Source: Azolla caroliniana (Eukaryota > Polypodiophyta). From it: a stretch of 64,000 nt of DNA. Under the pieces are notes generated by a model. It saw only the letters and a list, made by a program, of their open reading frames with translations, was not told the DNA's origin and made no database searches. Location of the stretch: positions 15,500,001 to 15,564,000 of the forward strand of contig JBHGNT010000008.1 in NCBI GenBank assembly GCA_043228905.1, written 5' to 3'. Every line of letters begins with the position of its first letter. Position 1 is the stretch's first letter. Positions 44,706-55,287 of this stretch are shown piece after piece. A program made the position numbers and the translations under genes.

Positions 44706-45961
44706 TGCCTGAACCAAATCTGCAACTACTGCAAGAAACCGGGACACATCAAAGCTTACTATCGGGCACTCAAAGCAAAAACTGACAAAGCTCAGAGAGC
44801 GGATCAGAAGAGTATACGGCATGAGGAGGTCAACTACGTCGACTCTTCAGCCGAAATTTTGACGACCGACCCGAACATACTGTCCATAGAGAACCCAGTC
44901 GAATCAGAAGTTCTGCTTACGAATGAGGAATCGAGCACATGGCTCCTGGACTCGGGCACATCGTATCATGTGACACCTCACAGATCTCAGTTTCGGCAAT
45001 GCTCAGACCAGCACTCCGACTCAGTTCAAGTCGGGAACTCGCAACATTGTGCCATAATCGGAATTGGCACTGTAGAGCTCAATCTTCCGGGTGGCTCTAC
45101 ACTCGTACTACACAACGTCCAACACGTTCCTATGCTTTCAAGACCCTTGATCTCAGTCGAACAACTTGACGAAGCTGGCATCCGTGCCGAGTTCTCATCA
45201 AGAGGGTGGACACTCCACAAAGGGAACCTCCTGCTTGCTCGAGGACCAAAGGTACACTCTTTGTACCCTTTATATGTCACACTCAAAGAGCGTGACTTAT
45301 TTTTGGTTGATATCCCCGTGTCATCGTTATGGCACGAACGACTTGGACACCTCAGCAAGGCCGGCATAACGCACCTATCCAGAGCCGGTTACATCCCCAA
45401 GCTCCTTCTCGAATCACCAATTCTGCGAGCATTGCCAGTACGGCAAACAGGTAGCCACATCACACCCGACATCAGCACCAAGAGAATCGAGTCCCCTCGA
45501 TTTGGTCCACTCGGACGTCTGTGGCCCGATGCCACATCAGTCTCTCGGCGGTGCTTCGTACTTCGTCAGTTTTATTAACAACTCGACTCGGAAGGTGTGG
45601 GCTTATGCCATTAGAACCAAAGATCGGATGTTCTCGATCTTCTCCGAATGGCTTGCAATGGTCGAAAACCAGACCGGTCGGAAACTAAAATGTCTCTGAA
45701 CTGATAATGGAGTAGAATTCAAGTGTGATGAATTCGTCAAATTTTGCCAGGAATGCAGCATTCGACGTGAATATACGAAGCCCTATAGTCAGGAGCAAAA
45801 CGGAATTGCTGAACGCATGAATTAGACGATTCAAGAACGCGTAGTATCCATGCTCCAACACTCCGGACTATCCGATGGTTTTTGGGTTGAGGCTCTACTT
45901 ACACTAGTACACATAATCAATATGTTGCCAAGTATATCTCTAGGACTTAAAATACCTCAGG
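44706..45961 (+). pseudogene. Copia-3 zinc knuckle, protease and integrase (first half)
   Basis: CNYCKKPGHIKAYY (4th knuckle ligand Cys changed to Tyr), protease TWLLDSGTSYHVT (44,938-44,975), VPMLSRPLISVEQLDEAG, GAG-pre-integrase SLWHERLGHLSKAGI, integrase core VHSDVCGPM (45,503), TDNGVEFKCDEF (45,700), SQEQNGIAERMN then TAG. It ends at LKIPQEI, where Ty3-4 is inserted; the frame continues after Ty3-4 as WTGSKPNYAKLRIFG (61,109 on). Several stops. Confidence 0.85.
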
Positions 45962-45966
45962 AAATA

Positions 45967-46401
45967 TGTTACCGGCCGGCAAAGGAGTCCAGAGTGGGAA
46001 ACGGAGAGTTATTTAAGTAGTAGGAATGTGGTTGTAATTAAGCTATGAGTGTGGACGGACGGACCGGAATCGGTATGCCGTTCCGGATCCGGACCAATCC
46101 CGAACAGGTGCGGATGGCACCGTTTTGTAATACAGACCGGAAACCTATTTAAAGGCCCGGATACAATGTAATCAATAGTGGTTAATTAATAGAAGCTTAT
46201 CGTTGTTATCTCTTTGTGTTAATTGTCGTTCTGTCTTAATTGTTATATTTTACGCGTGTAATTATGAAAGACGATCATGCTAAGTAACTTAATTAAGTCG
46301 GATTAAGCGTTGAGTCTAATCCGGTTGCTGTAACACCCTTTGGTGAAGTGTCTTCCGTAGACACCCTGTGTTAGGCCATGGTCCGGCCCGAAGAGTTAAC
46401 A
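45967..46401 (+). mobile_element. 5' LTR of Ty3-4
   Basis: 435 bp, TGTTACC...GTTAACA, preceded by TSD AAATA (45,962-45,966). I count 10 differences from the 3' LTR (60,670-61,104), mostly transitions. TATA-like CCTATTTAAAGG near 46,146. The primer site TTTTTGGCGACCACGATTCC follows at 46,404. Confidence 0.9.
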
Positions 46402-46454
46402 CAGTTTTTGGCGACCACGATTCCTGTTTTTGCAGCGAACGACGGCACGGATGG

Positions 46455-48317
46455 ATGTCTAGATCAACGCACGACCTGGTTACAGATCGAACTCGACGCC
46501 TTGCCGAAAGGCAAAGGAGACGCAAGGCTTTCCAGCAAGCGGCGCAGGAAATTAGAGCGGATCGCTCGTTTTCCAACGTAATCCGGAGAGTACCGGAGGA
46601 CTCCCTCTGGTTACAGCAAACATCGCACCCGGACGACGGCAGCAGCCTAATCAGCCTCCGGGAAACCGAATCCCTTCTCCACGCATTGGCAAATGGAGAA
46701 GGTGAAGCAGAAACCTTTTCAGCATATGAATCGGACTCCGAAGGGGAATACAGCGTGCACACGAACTACCGTAGTAGCAACGAAACCCCGGGTGGAACGG
46801 AGGACGAAGGATCGGATACCTTACCGACACCGGAACCGGAAGTGCTAACGCTGGAACCCCCGGAACCAGCAGAAGAAGAGCGACCTCCGACACCGGAAGT
46901 CGAAGAGGAGAGACCTCCGTCACCAAAAGAAGAGGAGAGACCTCCGTCACCAAAAGAAGAGGAAAAACCACCGACGCCGAAAACAAAAGAGGAAAAACCA
47001 CTAACACCGGAAACAAATCGGGAAAGACCACCGACACCGGAGAAAATTCCGGAATGAGCACCAACACTGTCAGCCCGCGCACCGATACCAGACGACGACA
47101 TGCCGTTCCAGTACTCCAAGTATAGAGATGATCCGGACGCAGAAGCTCATGTGCACACCTTTGAACAGACATGGGAAGCCAACCATGTGTCCTAGCGATT
47201 GACCCCGGAGGAAGAAGAACGCTCTAAGATAGCGGAATTTGGCGTCACATTGGAGGAACCGGCAGCAAGATGGCGCCGGACGCAGGACCTGTCTACCATC
47301 AACACCTTTGCAGATTTAAAAGCTAAATTCTTGCATTTTTTCCAAAAGGAGGTGGACCAGACCGTAATGGTAGGCTTATTTTATACCATCTGACAAGAGG
47401 CAGGGGAGAGCATTCCCCAATTTGTCATCCGGTTTCAACGGATGCATAGTCAGCTTGCCCGCGCACCCCCGGAAGAGGAATTACGAACTATATTCCTAAA
47501 CGCGCTCCGGGAACCCCTACGCACGGTTTGCACGGTAATTGACTTCCGCACAAGTACCATCGACCAGGTCATTGACCGGGTGAGAGAGATGGAAAAGACA
47601 AGCTCCTGGCTCACACTGGGAGCACTCCAACAGGCGTTACCGTCCGATGAAAACCTCCAGTTTCGGCAAGCAATACAGTGCACAACCTGCTTGAATTCCG
47701 GACATTCAGCTCTAGAATGTACTATGAGGACGCAATGTGTAATTTGTCAATCCAAGAGCCATACGACGGATAGGTGCGAGTATAATCTGTTGAACCGGCA
47801 AGCACCGCCTGTCCGACAAATTGAGCCACGCAGCAGCCAGGATGAAGAAGACGAACGCTGGCGGCGAATGGACCGCGACCGACCGGCACAGGATGTCCGG
47901 TATGGCGATCAACAGGAAAATGATGTCCAGTACGGGGATCGGCGAGATAACTATGACCGGCATGATCGGTACCGGGATTACAATAGACGATACGAACATT
48001 CCGACCGGGAGCACTCCCCCGGGTATCGTCAACAACGGGAGGAATACGGCAGATATAACGGGCAACCCCATCAAGAGTACCGTAATAAGAAGAGCTATAA
48101 CAAAAAACAGCATTTTAAAAAAGGCGGCTACCCCCGGGATGCAGAACAAGGAGCTCCAAGCAGCCAACCGGTACAAAACCCCGTGCATACCACAGGACCT
48201 GCCCCGGGTACAACAGACAATGCCGAATCTAGCAATACCCGGAAAGCCTACTGCTACTACTGCCGACAAGAAGGCCATTATAGTAACCAATGCCCGGTGA
48301 AGAGCTATGAAAAATGA
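46455..48317 (+). pseudogene. Ty3-4 gag
   Basis: Homologous to Ty3-1 Gag. Start chosen at MSRSTHD (46,455) by match to Ty3-1 MSRQNND. Proline/glutamate repeats (ERPPTPEVEE, RPPSPKEEE), then TGA at 47,056; frame continues with TAG 47,194 (Ty3-1 has CAG there) and TGA 47,391. Then intact Gag C-terminal part: QFVIRFQRMHSQLARAPPEE, cysteine cluster CTTCLNSGHSALEC with CVICQSKSHTTDRC, an Arg/Tyr/Asp-rich linker and CYYCRQEGHYSNQC, ending at TGA 48,315. Confidence 0.85.
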
Positions 48318-51300
48318 CCAGCGGTAAATATGGTAGTCCCTGAGGTGGCAGATCTGCAGCAGGTGACCACAAGGTCGAAGGGCATGGCCAAGGAATGGGA
48401 GACGCAGGAGACCATCCGGAAACAAGCAACGGAATGGGTAAAGAAAGAAAACGAGCAGAATATCACAAACTTACAGTAGCAAAAGGAGAACACCGTAGGG
48501 TTGGCCGGCGGTAGTCACTCCGAGAACGAGACATGGCAGGCGTTGCAAGAATGCCAGATTACGTTGCCACTAGGAAGACTCCTACAACTCGTGCCAAGAT
48601 TCATGGAAGGACTGAAGACGGCCATGACAGCAGGAGAACCATCACCGGCATCGGTACTCTTCTCGAATCCGGAGGAGGGACCAACGGTGGTGGACACCAG
48701 CAGTCCGGTAATCACGGTCATTGTAAAAGGGAAAGAACTCCCCGGCACAGTTATAGACGGAGGCTCTGGGGTGAATGTAATAAGCCTCCGGACGTGTGAT
48801 GCCCTAGGAATCCACGAGTGGGAGCCGTGTCCGTTCTGGTTGCGGATGGCCGATACAAGCTCAGTGCGGCCGACAGGATTAATACGGAAATTAGAAGTCA
48901 CCGTCGGCGGTCATACATTTCACATCTCGGCCGTAGTGCTACAATTACAGGCACAAGGCGCATACCCGCTATTGCTGGGGCGGCCATGGTTGAAAACGGC
49001 ACATATCAAACAGAATTGGCGAAAAAATATAATTACCTTCCGGTGAGGAAAAGCCAAGGTACGGGTACCAACACAGCCAAGGACGAGCACTGGCAAGGAC
49101 TGTACACCGTTGTATGCGGAATGCGTCAACATGCTAGAAGGGTTAGCGGACGAAGAAGAAGCTCAGTACCTGCAGGAAAACCCGAAGACCATACCCCTCT
49201 TCGAAATTGACATTGCCGAGGCAGTAGCACCATACTTACCGCAACCGGAAGAGGCTGAAGCAGAACCGGATAAAGACGCAATCCGGGAGTTACGGCAAGC
49301 GCAGGAAGCGTTGGAACGGGAAATGGCCGTTTCACAGCGCGTAAAAGCGTCGCAACTAGAAGAGGTGAACCTAGGGACCACGGACGAAGCAAAACCGGTG
49401 CACATCGCCAAGGAGATGAAGTCCGGGGACAAAACGGCGATGATCACACTTCTCACGGAATTTCACGATGTGTTCGCCTGGTCATACGAAGACATGCGAG
49501 GACTCGACCCTCAATTATACCAGCATCAGGTGCACTTGAGCAAGGACGCAAAACCAGTTTCCTAGATGGATTCAACGGGTATAATCAGATTCGGATGCAC
49601 CCCGACGACCAAGAGAAAACGGCTTTCGTCACCGAATGGGGGGTGTTTGTGGCCGTGGTGATGATGTTCGGACTCAAAACGGCACCGGCAACATTTCAAC
49701 GAATCATCATAGAAATCTTTGGTGAATATATTCTGGCTTTTATGCAGGTTTTCCTTGACGATTTCGCTGTCTATAGCCGGGAGGAGGACCATTTTCAGCA
49801 CCTCCGCCTTTGTCTTGAAAAGTGTAGAGCGTACCGGCTAAGCTTGAATCCGGCAAAGTGTGTATTTGGCGTGTCCAGTGGAACTCTATTAGGACATATT
49901 GTGAGCCAGGAAGGTATTGCAATCGACCCGGACAAAGTGAAAGCCATATTAGAAGCACCGGCGCCGGCAACGACAAAGGCATTAAGCTGGTTCTTAGGCC
50001 AAATCTGGTGGCATAGCCGGATGCTCCGATACTTGCCCGACCTGGCTACACCGTTGCATGCCGCCATACAAAGCGTCACTCACCGGCAAATTGGCCCGGT
50101 GGACCTTACTGTTACAGGAGTTCGAGTTTGAAATATTCCACTGACCCGGTATACAGCATGTCGTGGCGGATTACTTAAGCCGATTAGAGTCCGAAGAGAC
50201 AGGTGACGGAGTAGCGGATGAGTTTCCGGATGCGGAGCTATTTCGAGTCACTACAGAGACGGCAGCAGATGAGACGGTGGCCGAGGAAGACAAGTAGCTC
50301 ACAAATATGCACCAGTTTTTGAGCACAGGATTGCCTCCGGAAGAGCTAAACCGGGACGAACGGAAACGCCTGGCGGTGCAAAGCCAACATTTCTGCTTAC
50401 TGCAAGACACACTGTACCACAAGGGCGTGGACGGCATATGGAGACGGGCGGTGCGCAGCGATGAAAAGGAACTGATACTGAGGGAAGCCCACTGCGGAGT
50501 TGTCGGAGGTCACTATGCCGGAGATGCGACGGCCAGGAAAATATGGCAAAGTGGCCTATGGTGGCCAACGACATTAAGAGATGCGGTACGGTACGCAAAA
50601 GAATGTGACCTATGCCAGAGAATGGGCCAGCCAATGGAGCAGGCTCGTATGCCACACCAGCCGGTACTACCACTCGAGCCATTCCAGAAGTGGGGGTTGG
50701 ACTTTGTAGGACCGTTCAAGCCACCGGCAATGAGAACGGGTAATCGGTACGTCATCGTTGCTACGGATTACTGCACGAAATGGGTGGAGGCCAAAGCTTT
50801 AAGGGACAACACCGCTGCGTCAATGGCGAAATTTCTATACGAGTACATCTGGTGCCGTTACGGATGCCCAATCGAATTAATAAGCGACCAAGGGGGGCAC
50901 TTCCTCGGCCAAGTAGTCGAAAGCCTGACGACATTCTATGCCGTTGTCCACAAACGGAGCACACCTTACTATCCACAGGCGAACAGTTTAGCAAAATCAA
51001 CGAACAAGACACTCCAGAATATCCTCCGGAAGATCGTCAACGAAAACCGAACGGATTGGGACACAAAGCTACATAGCGCGCTTTGGGCATACCGGACAGC
51101 ATACAAGACGAGCATCCGAACAACACCGTTCCGATTAGCGTTCGGACTAGAGGCGGTAATGCCGGTGGAATTCCAAGTACCCAGCTTACGGATCCAGCTA
51201 TGGGAATGGCTGAACGAGAAGGAGTCGGAGGCAATACGGTTGACAGCGTTGTGTGAACTCGAGGAACAACGACTGGCCAGCATCCTGCACTTAGAATTGG

Positions 51301-51683
51301 AGCAGCGGCGACGGAAAGCATTTGTCGACCGGCACAGGAAAGGAAACGAAAAAATATTCGCAATCGGCAAACCGGTGTTAGTATTTCAGACCCGGATGGG
51401 CAAGATGCCGGGTAAACTACGGTTTAGATGGACCGGACCGTATTGGCTAACACAGGAGTATAATGGGTCCTACCAGTTAGGGACACTTGCCGGCGAAGTG
51501 CTAGGCAAATGGGTCAACGGATTCCGGTTGAAGCCATATAGAGGACCGATGCCTAAGAACCCATTTGAGCAAAGGACCGACACCAGTGAGGGAAACGGCA
51601 ACCACCAAGACGGCAGAGACGGCGAGCCGGTAACTGGGGAAAATGAGGCCGGTAAGGGTTCGAGAGGACCAACAGACAAGTAA
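48318..51683 (+). pseudogene. Ty3-4 pol with deletions in RT and RNase H
   Basis: Protease VIDGGSGVNVI (48,750-48,782) is in frame. Stops at 48,477 and 49,042. About 260 bp of RT is missing at ~49,562: KDAKPVS jumps to LDGFNGYNQIRM, removing the region aligned to RT motifs before the palm. FLDD is kept (49,752). About 0.36 kb is missing at ~50,080, removing the RNase H catalytic part (FVDASD in Ty3-1). TAG at 50,296 replaces the Trp codon of Ty3-1 (EDKWL). Integrase is intact from 50,307 to TAA 51,681: zinc finger HCGVVGGHYAG...CDLCQ, core [17 protein letters not shown], then AKSTNKTL where Ty3-1 has AESTNKT, so the third catalytic acid (Glu) is Lys here. Confidence 0.88.
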
Positions 51684-52066
51684 CGTTACACTAAATTAAA
51701 TTATTATTAATAAATAAATAAATAAATAAATAAAACAATCATGCAAAAGCGAGGAATGAATGGATGAAAGAGCGAGGAGCAAAAAGGTAGGTAGTGGGCA
51801 TTTAAAACGCCACCACAGGACATAATGCTATTTTAGTACACAACATGCACACACTCGAAAAAGGCGCCAAAATGCACAGACAAAAACCATTGCGCGTAGA
51901 GACCCTTTACTTTCGCGAACCAAGGAGCACAGAAGCACTAAGACGCTGCAAGATCATCAGACGAGAACCTGCGCACAGAGAACCCCCGCCTTCTGAACTC
52001 TCTCTCTCTCAACCTCACTCTCATCACCATCCAACCTCGCCATCGCAATCCGACCTCGACACAAAA
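51684..52066 (+). other. pol-ORF3 spacer of Ty3-4
   Basis: (AAAT)n-rich stretch (51,700-51,735), then sequence open in the ORF3 frame from 51,845 but lower-complexity and without match in Ty3-3. A pyrimidine-rich TCTCTCTCTC lies at 52,000-52,010. Possibly a promoter or intron for ORF3; nothing decisive. Confidence 0.4.
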
Positions 52067-54728
52067 ATGGACCCGCAAACGTTGTCGGAAGCCGCCAAGA
52101 CATGGCTAAAGCAACACGGGCTCGAGGGCTTCTTGATGATGATGGAAGTACCGCCACACAAAGAAGCCGACAAAGTGATCAAAGAAATCGACACAGAGGT
52201 CATAACGGCAGAGGCGTTTCGAGCGTTAACAGGCCTTCCGGAGGGAGGCATACTCACGATCGACAATCCAACCCCGGAGCAACTCATCAGGTATTTTGGT
52301 GAGTACTCTCTAGCCAGCAAGGGCTACCGGACACAAGGCGGCGGAGATATGCTGTTCCGCGAGATTGCTCGGGTGCTCCACGAATATGGCCACGTGTACC
52401 CTAGACCCCCTGTCATGCCACAGAACCGAGCAGGGATGATCATCGCCACCTATGAAGGGATCAAGGTGGATTGATCAGTATTGATCGCAGACAGGTTGTG
52501 TGCGGCGATCAAGATCGTCAGAGGCAAAGACGGCAAAGAAGGCCGAGACGGACGGAGGATATGGCACGCCGTAACGCAGTGGCTCACCTTGCTTGTGCCA
52601 CCCGTCCAGCCCAAGAAGCGAGGAAGAGTGGCGGACGACACCCCAAAGACGGCTTCCAAACGACAACAGTTGTTAGCCTCTAAGGCCAGTAAGGGAAAGG
52701 CAACGGATGCAAAACAGGCGGCAGCCGGAATCGTCCAACGGAGGCGCAGGAGGAACCACCGGCACGGCCCGTAAAGGTTACACTCCGCAGACCGGTGAAT
52801 AGAGAAGCGGACCCCTTGGCGGCAAAACTCAATGCCGGGGCTCAGGAAGAGGAAATAGAGGAGGAGCCTACGGAGCACCTCCAGCGACGGTCGTCAACAA
52901 GGACCGTTGAGGCAGTCGGGAAACGTTCGGACCCTCAGACGGAGGGAACACCGGCTCCCCATACTGAGACTCCGACGCCAAGGAAGGAACCGGAACCGGT
53001 GCGCATGGCACCGGAATCAGCAGCCCCGGCAACGCCGGCAAGTCCCATCCCTCCAGAGCCGAAAAGGTCAATGCAGCCTCCCTCGGTCAGCCAAGAAGAA
53101 GCGCAAGGGGAACCAGGACAGTAGGGTGGTCCACGGGCAGAAACGGAACTGCAACTCGGCGCAACCAGGCGGGACCACCCATCTACAAGTGAGCCCATCT
53201 GTCAAACCTCCGTGCAAGCACAACAAGGCACCGGTAGCCTGTGGCTCCGATGGATAGGCGAACAGATTGCCGGAGCAGTGGGGTATATTGAGGCGGAAGA
53301 AAGAGCGCAAAGCGAACGGTTGCTCGTCACAACCGAACAACTGGAGACGGCCCGGTCCAGAATCCGGTGCCTTGAAAAAGACTTGGATCAGGTCACGACA
53401 GAGATGGCCAAAATGGCCTTAACGGCAACACAGATCCAATCACCGGTGACTCCGGTAAGTGTACAGAATAAAGAAACGGATCGACCTGTACATACCAATA
53501 AGACCCCGGCAACGGAAACCGTTTCGGCGAGAGATGCGGCGCAAACCCAGGAGCTTGCGGAATTGAGAGATGAACTTGCCGCACAAGAAGCGCTAAGGAG
53601 CCGTGAACGGGAATTGAAGACAGCGGCCGAATCCGAATTAAAGAAGACGGTTGAGAACCTCCGCCGGGCAGAGGAGAGCCTCCGGAAAGGCCATCAAGCG
53701 TACGACCGGCTAAAGGAGGAGAAAGATAAAGTGCTGCAGGAAAAGGACAAGCTGCGAAAAACGGCGGAAACAGAGATTGAACGGCTAAAGGAAGAGCTCC
53801 GCCAGCAGAAGGACCGCGAGGACCGGGCCCATCGTCAGATCAACGCACAGCTCAAGCAAAAGACGGATGATTTTGAGCACCTGCACCGGGACTACAAACG
53901 GCTGGAAACGGAGCATAAGGAACGGATGGCCGAGCTCCAGCAAGAAGTTGATCAGCCCGCAACAGCGATCGCCGACGAACGTGCGGAAAATACAAGACGC
54001 TTGGACGAGGCGGAGAAGGTCCGGATGGAGCTCCAGAGGCAGCAGCAGGAAGACAAAGAGAGAGCGTCAACAGTATTGCAGAAATTACAAAGCACATATC
54101 AAAGGCAATTGACGCATTACAAGGCGCAGGCGGAGGACAACGTCAAAATCATCAAACAACTGAAGGAGGAACGGCAAGCGGCGGAAACCAAATCTCAATT
54201 GGGAACGAGCCGGATTCAGTCCATCCTTCGGGCATGGCTGAATCAGACAAAACACTTGATTGATGAAAGCTCCGTAAAATGGTGGACAAAGTGGGCACAA
54301 AACGCGGCGGAACTCCAGTTGCTACGGGCAGATGTGGCAAATCGGCGGAAGGAAGGAGATGATTGTTATACGTTGACTTCTGAGGACTTCACCGCCATAC
54401 GGGACGAGCTGGCCGACGACTTCCAAGCCCTGGCAGATGAACAGCTGGCGCAGGTCAGGCAGCTCGTAGCTCAGCTAGACGATGATAGGCTGGACGCTCA
54501 AATTCAGTTTGAAAGCTACGAGCGGTCTCGGGTTCGGGAAGAAAAAGCAAGGGAAGCGGCAACGGTTAACCTTAGTGATGAGGAACCGTCGCCGGCTGAG
54601 GGCCAACCCGGAACCAGTCAACCGGAGACCACTACGACGAAAGGAGCAACGACGGAGACGCCGGTGTTAGAGCAACAAATGGAGGAGCAGCCGCAGCAGC
54701 CACCAACGGACCCGCCGCAGCAGACATC
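52067..54728 (+). pseudogene. ORF3 of Ty3-4: large coiled-coil protein downstream of pol
   Basis: Sense-strand ORF between integrase and 3' LTR. Start chosen at MDPQTLSEAAK. N-terminal globular part (to ~52,470), TGA 52,472 (Ty3-3 has Trp), QWLTLLVPP block, a frameshift near 52,735, proline/glutamate linker, TAG 53,122, then a long charged coiled coil (53,300-54,560: repeated LKEEL, EKDKLRKTAE, QQQEDKERA). The same frame is cut at 54,729 by the chromovirus and resumes at 60,519 (STEQQQQ, TAA, then PIPDEPLEPLEQSILDILDEE, stop 60,613). Without the breaks it would be ~900 residues. No transmembrane segment or env-like feature is visible. I do not recognise the family. Confidence 0.7.
54724..54728 (+). 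repeat. TSD ACATC of the chromovirus, left
   Basis: ACATC here and at 60,514-60,518, directly outside the two LTRs. Confidence 0.92.
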
Positions 54729-54790
54729 TGTCATGATAACAGTCACATCATGCATCGAAAGGATCATGACACTCACATTATGACTCGAAA

Positions 54791-54837
54791 GGATTTGAAC
54801 CCACGACCTTGTTGTACACATGTCAAATCCTTAACCA
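54791..54837 (-). other. tRNA-like A-box/B-box module in the chromovirus LTR
   Basis: Minus strand TGGTTAAGGATTTG (54,837-54,824), like the D arm of tRNA-Ser/Leu, followed by GGTTCAAATCC (54,801-54,791), a one-mismatch box B. Start-to-start spacing is 36 nt, shorter than in a full tRNA. Present in the 3' LTR too. Confidence 0.5.
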
Positions 54838-54914
54838 TTGTATTAATATTCTTATATGTATAGTCTCTAGAATATGAAATCTAATATCATAGGAATATTC
54901 TATATTACTCTACA

Positions 54915-55033
54915 TTCTAGAATGACCTAGAATATTCTAGAGTGTTCTATACCACTAGAACCTTCTAGAATACTCTAGAGATCTTCTAGATTACTCTACA
55001 TTCTAGGATAACCTAGAATATTCTAGAGAGTTC
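54915..55033 (+). promoter_or_regulatory. cluster of heat-shock-element-like units
   Basis: Alternating GAA/TTC with 2-bp gaps, the heat-shock-factor site pattern: TTCTAGAA (54,915-54,922), GAATATTCTAGAGTGTTC (54,930-54,947), the perfect trimer GAACCTTCTAGAA (54,958-54,970), and GAATATTCTAGAGAGTTC (55,016-55,033) ending 9 bp before the TATA box. Repeated in the 3' LTR. Confidence 0.6.
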
Positions 55034-55042
55034 TCTATTACT

Positions 55043-55050
55043 TATAAATA
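55043..55050 (+). promoter_or_regulatory. TATA box of the chromovirus
   Basis: TATAAATA after CTATTACT. It is 33 bp before AAATTGGTTCAA (55,076-55,087), the segment complementary to the primer site. Confidence 0.8.
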
Positions 55051-55201
55051 GGGATCTACCACCCATCCCAAACCTAAATTGGTTCAACGCCATTTTGTAG
55101 CCTACTCTTTGTAATCCATTTTACGCTTCAATATAATAATTCTCTTTCAATTATCTCTCTATCTCTTTTTCTCTCTCTTTCTCTCTCTCAATCTTGACAG
55201 T

Positions 55202-55213
55202 TTGAACCAATTT
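55202..55213 (+). promoter_or_regulatory. self-priming primer-binding site
   Basis: TTGAACCAATTT, two bases after the LTR end, is the exact reverse complement of AAATTGGTTCAA at 55,076-55,087 in the LTR, where transcription should begin. Tf1 and Sushi-group elements prime reverse transcription with the 5' end of their own transcript in this way. No tRNA-type site (such as TGGTATCAGAG) is next to the LTR. Confidence 0.7.
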
Positions 55214-55287
55214 TCTTCCTTTCATCTCTTCGTCTTCCACAAACCCTAACAAGTTCTCTTCTTCCTTCTCCTCTCCCCTCATAAGCT

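Larger units (their letters stand above)
54729..55199 (+). mobile_element. 5' LTR of the chromovirus
   Basis: 471 bp, TGTCATG...CTTGACA, same length as the 3' LTR with one difference seen (CTCAATC / CTCAGTC near the end), so insertion is recent. From left: a tRNA-like module on the minus strand (54,791-54,837), an array of TTCTAGAA-type units (54,915-55,033), TATA box (55,043), transcript start expected near 55,076, and a CT-rich end. Confidence 0.95.
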
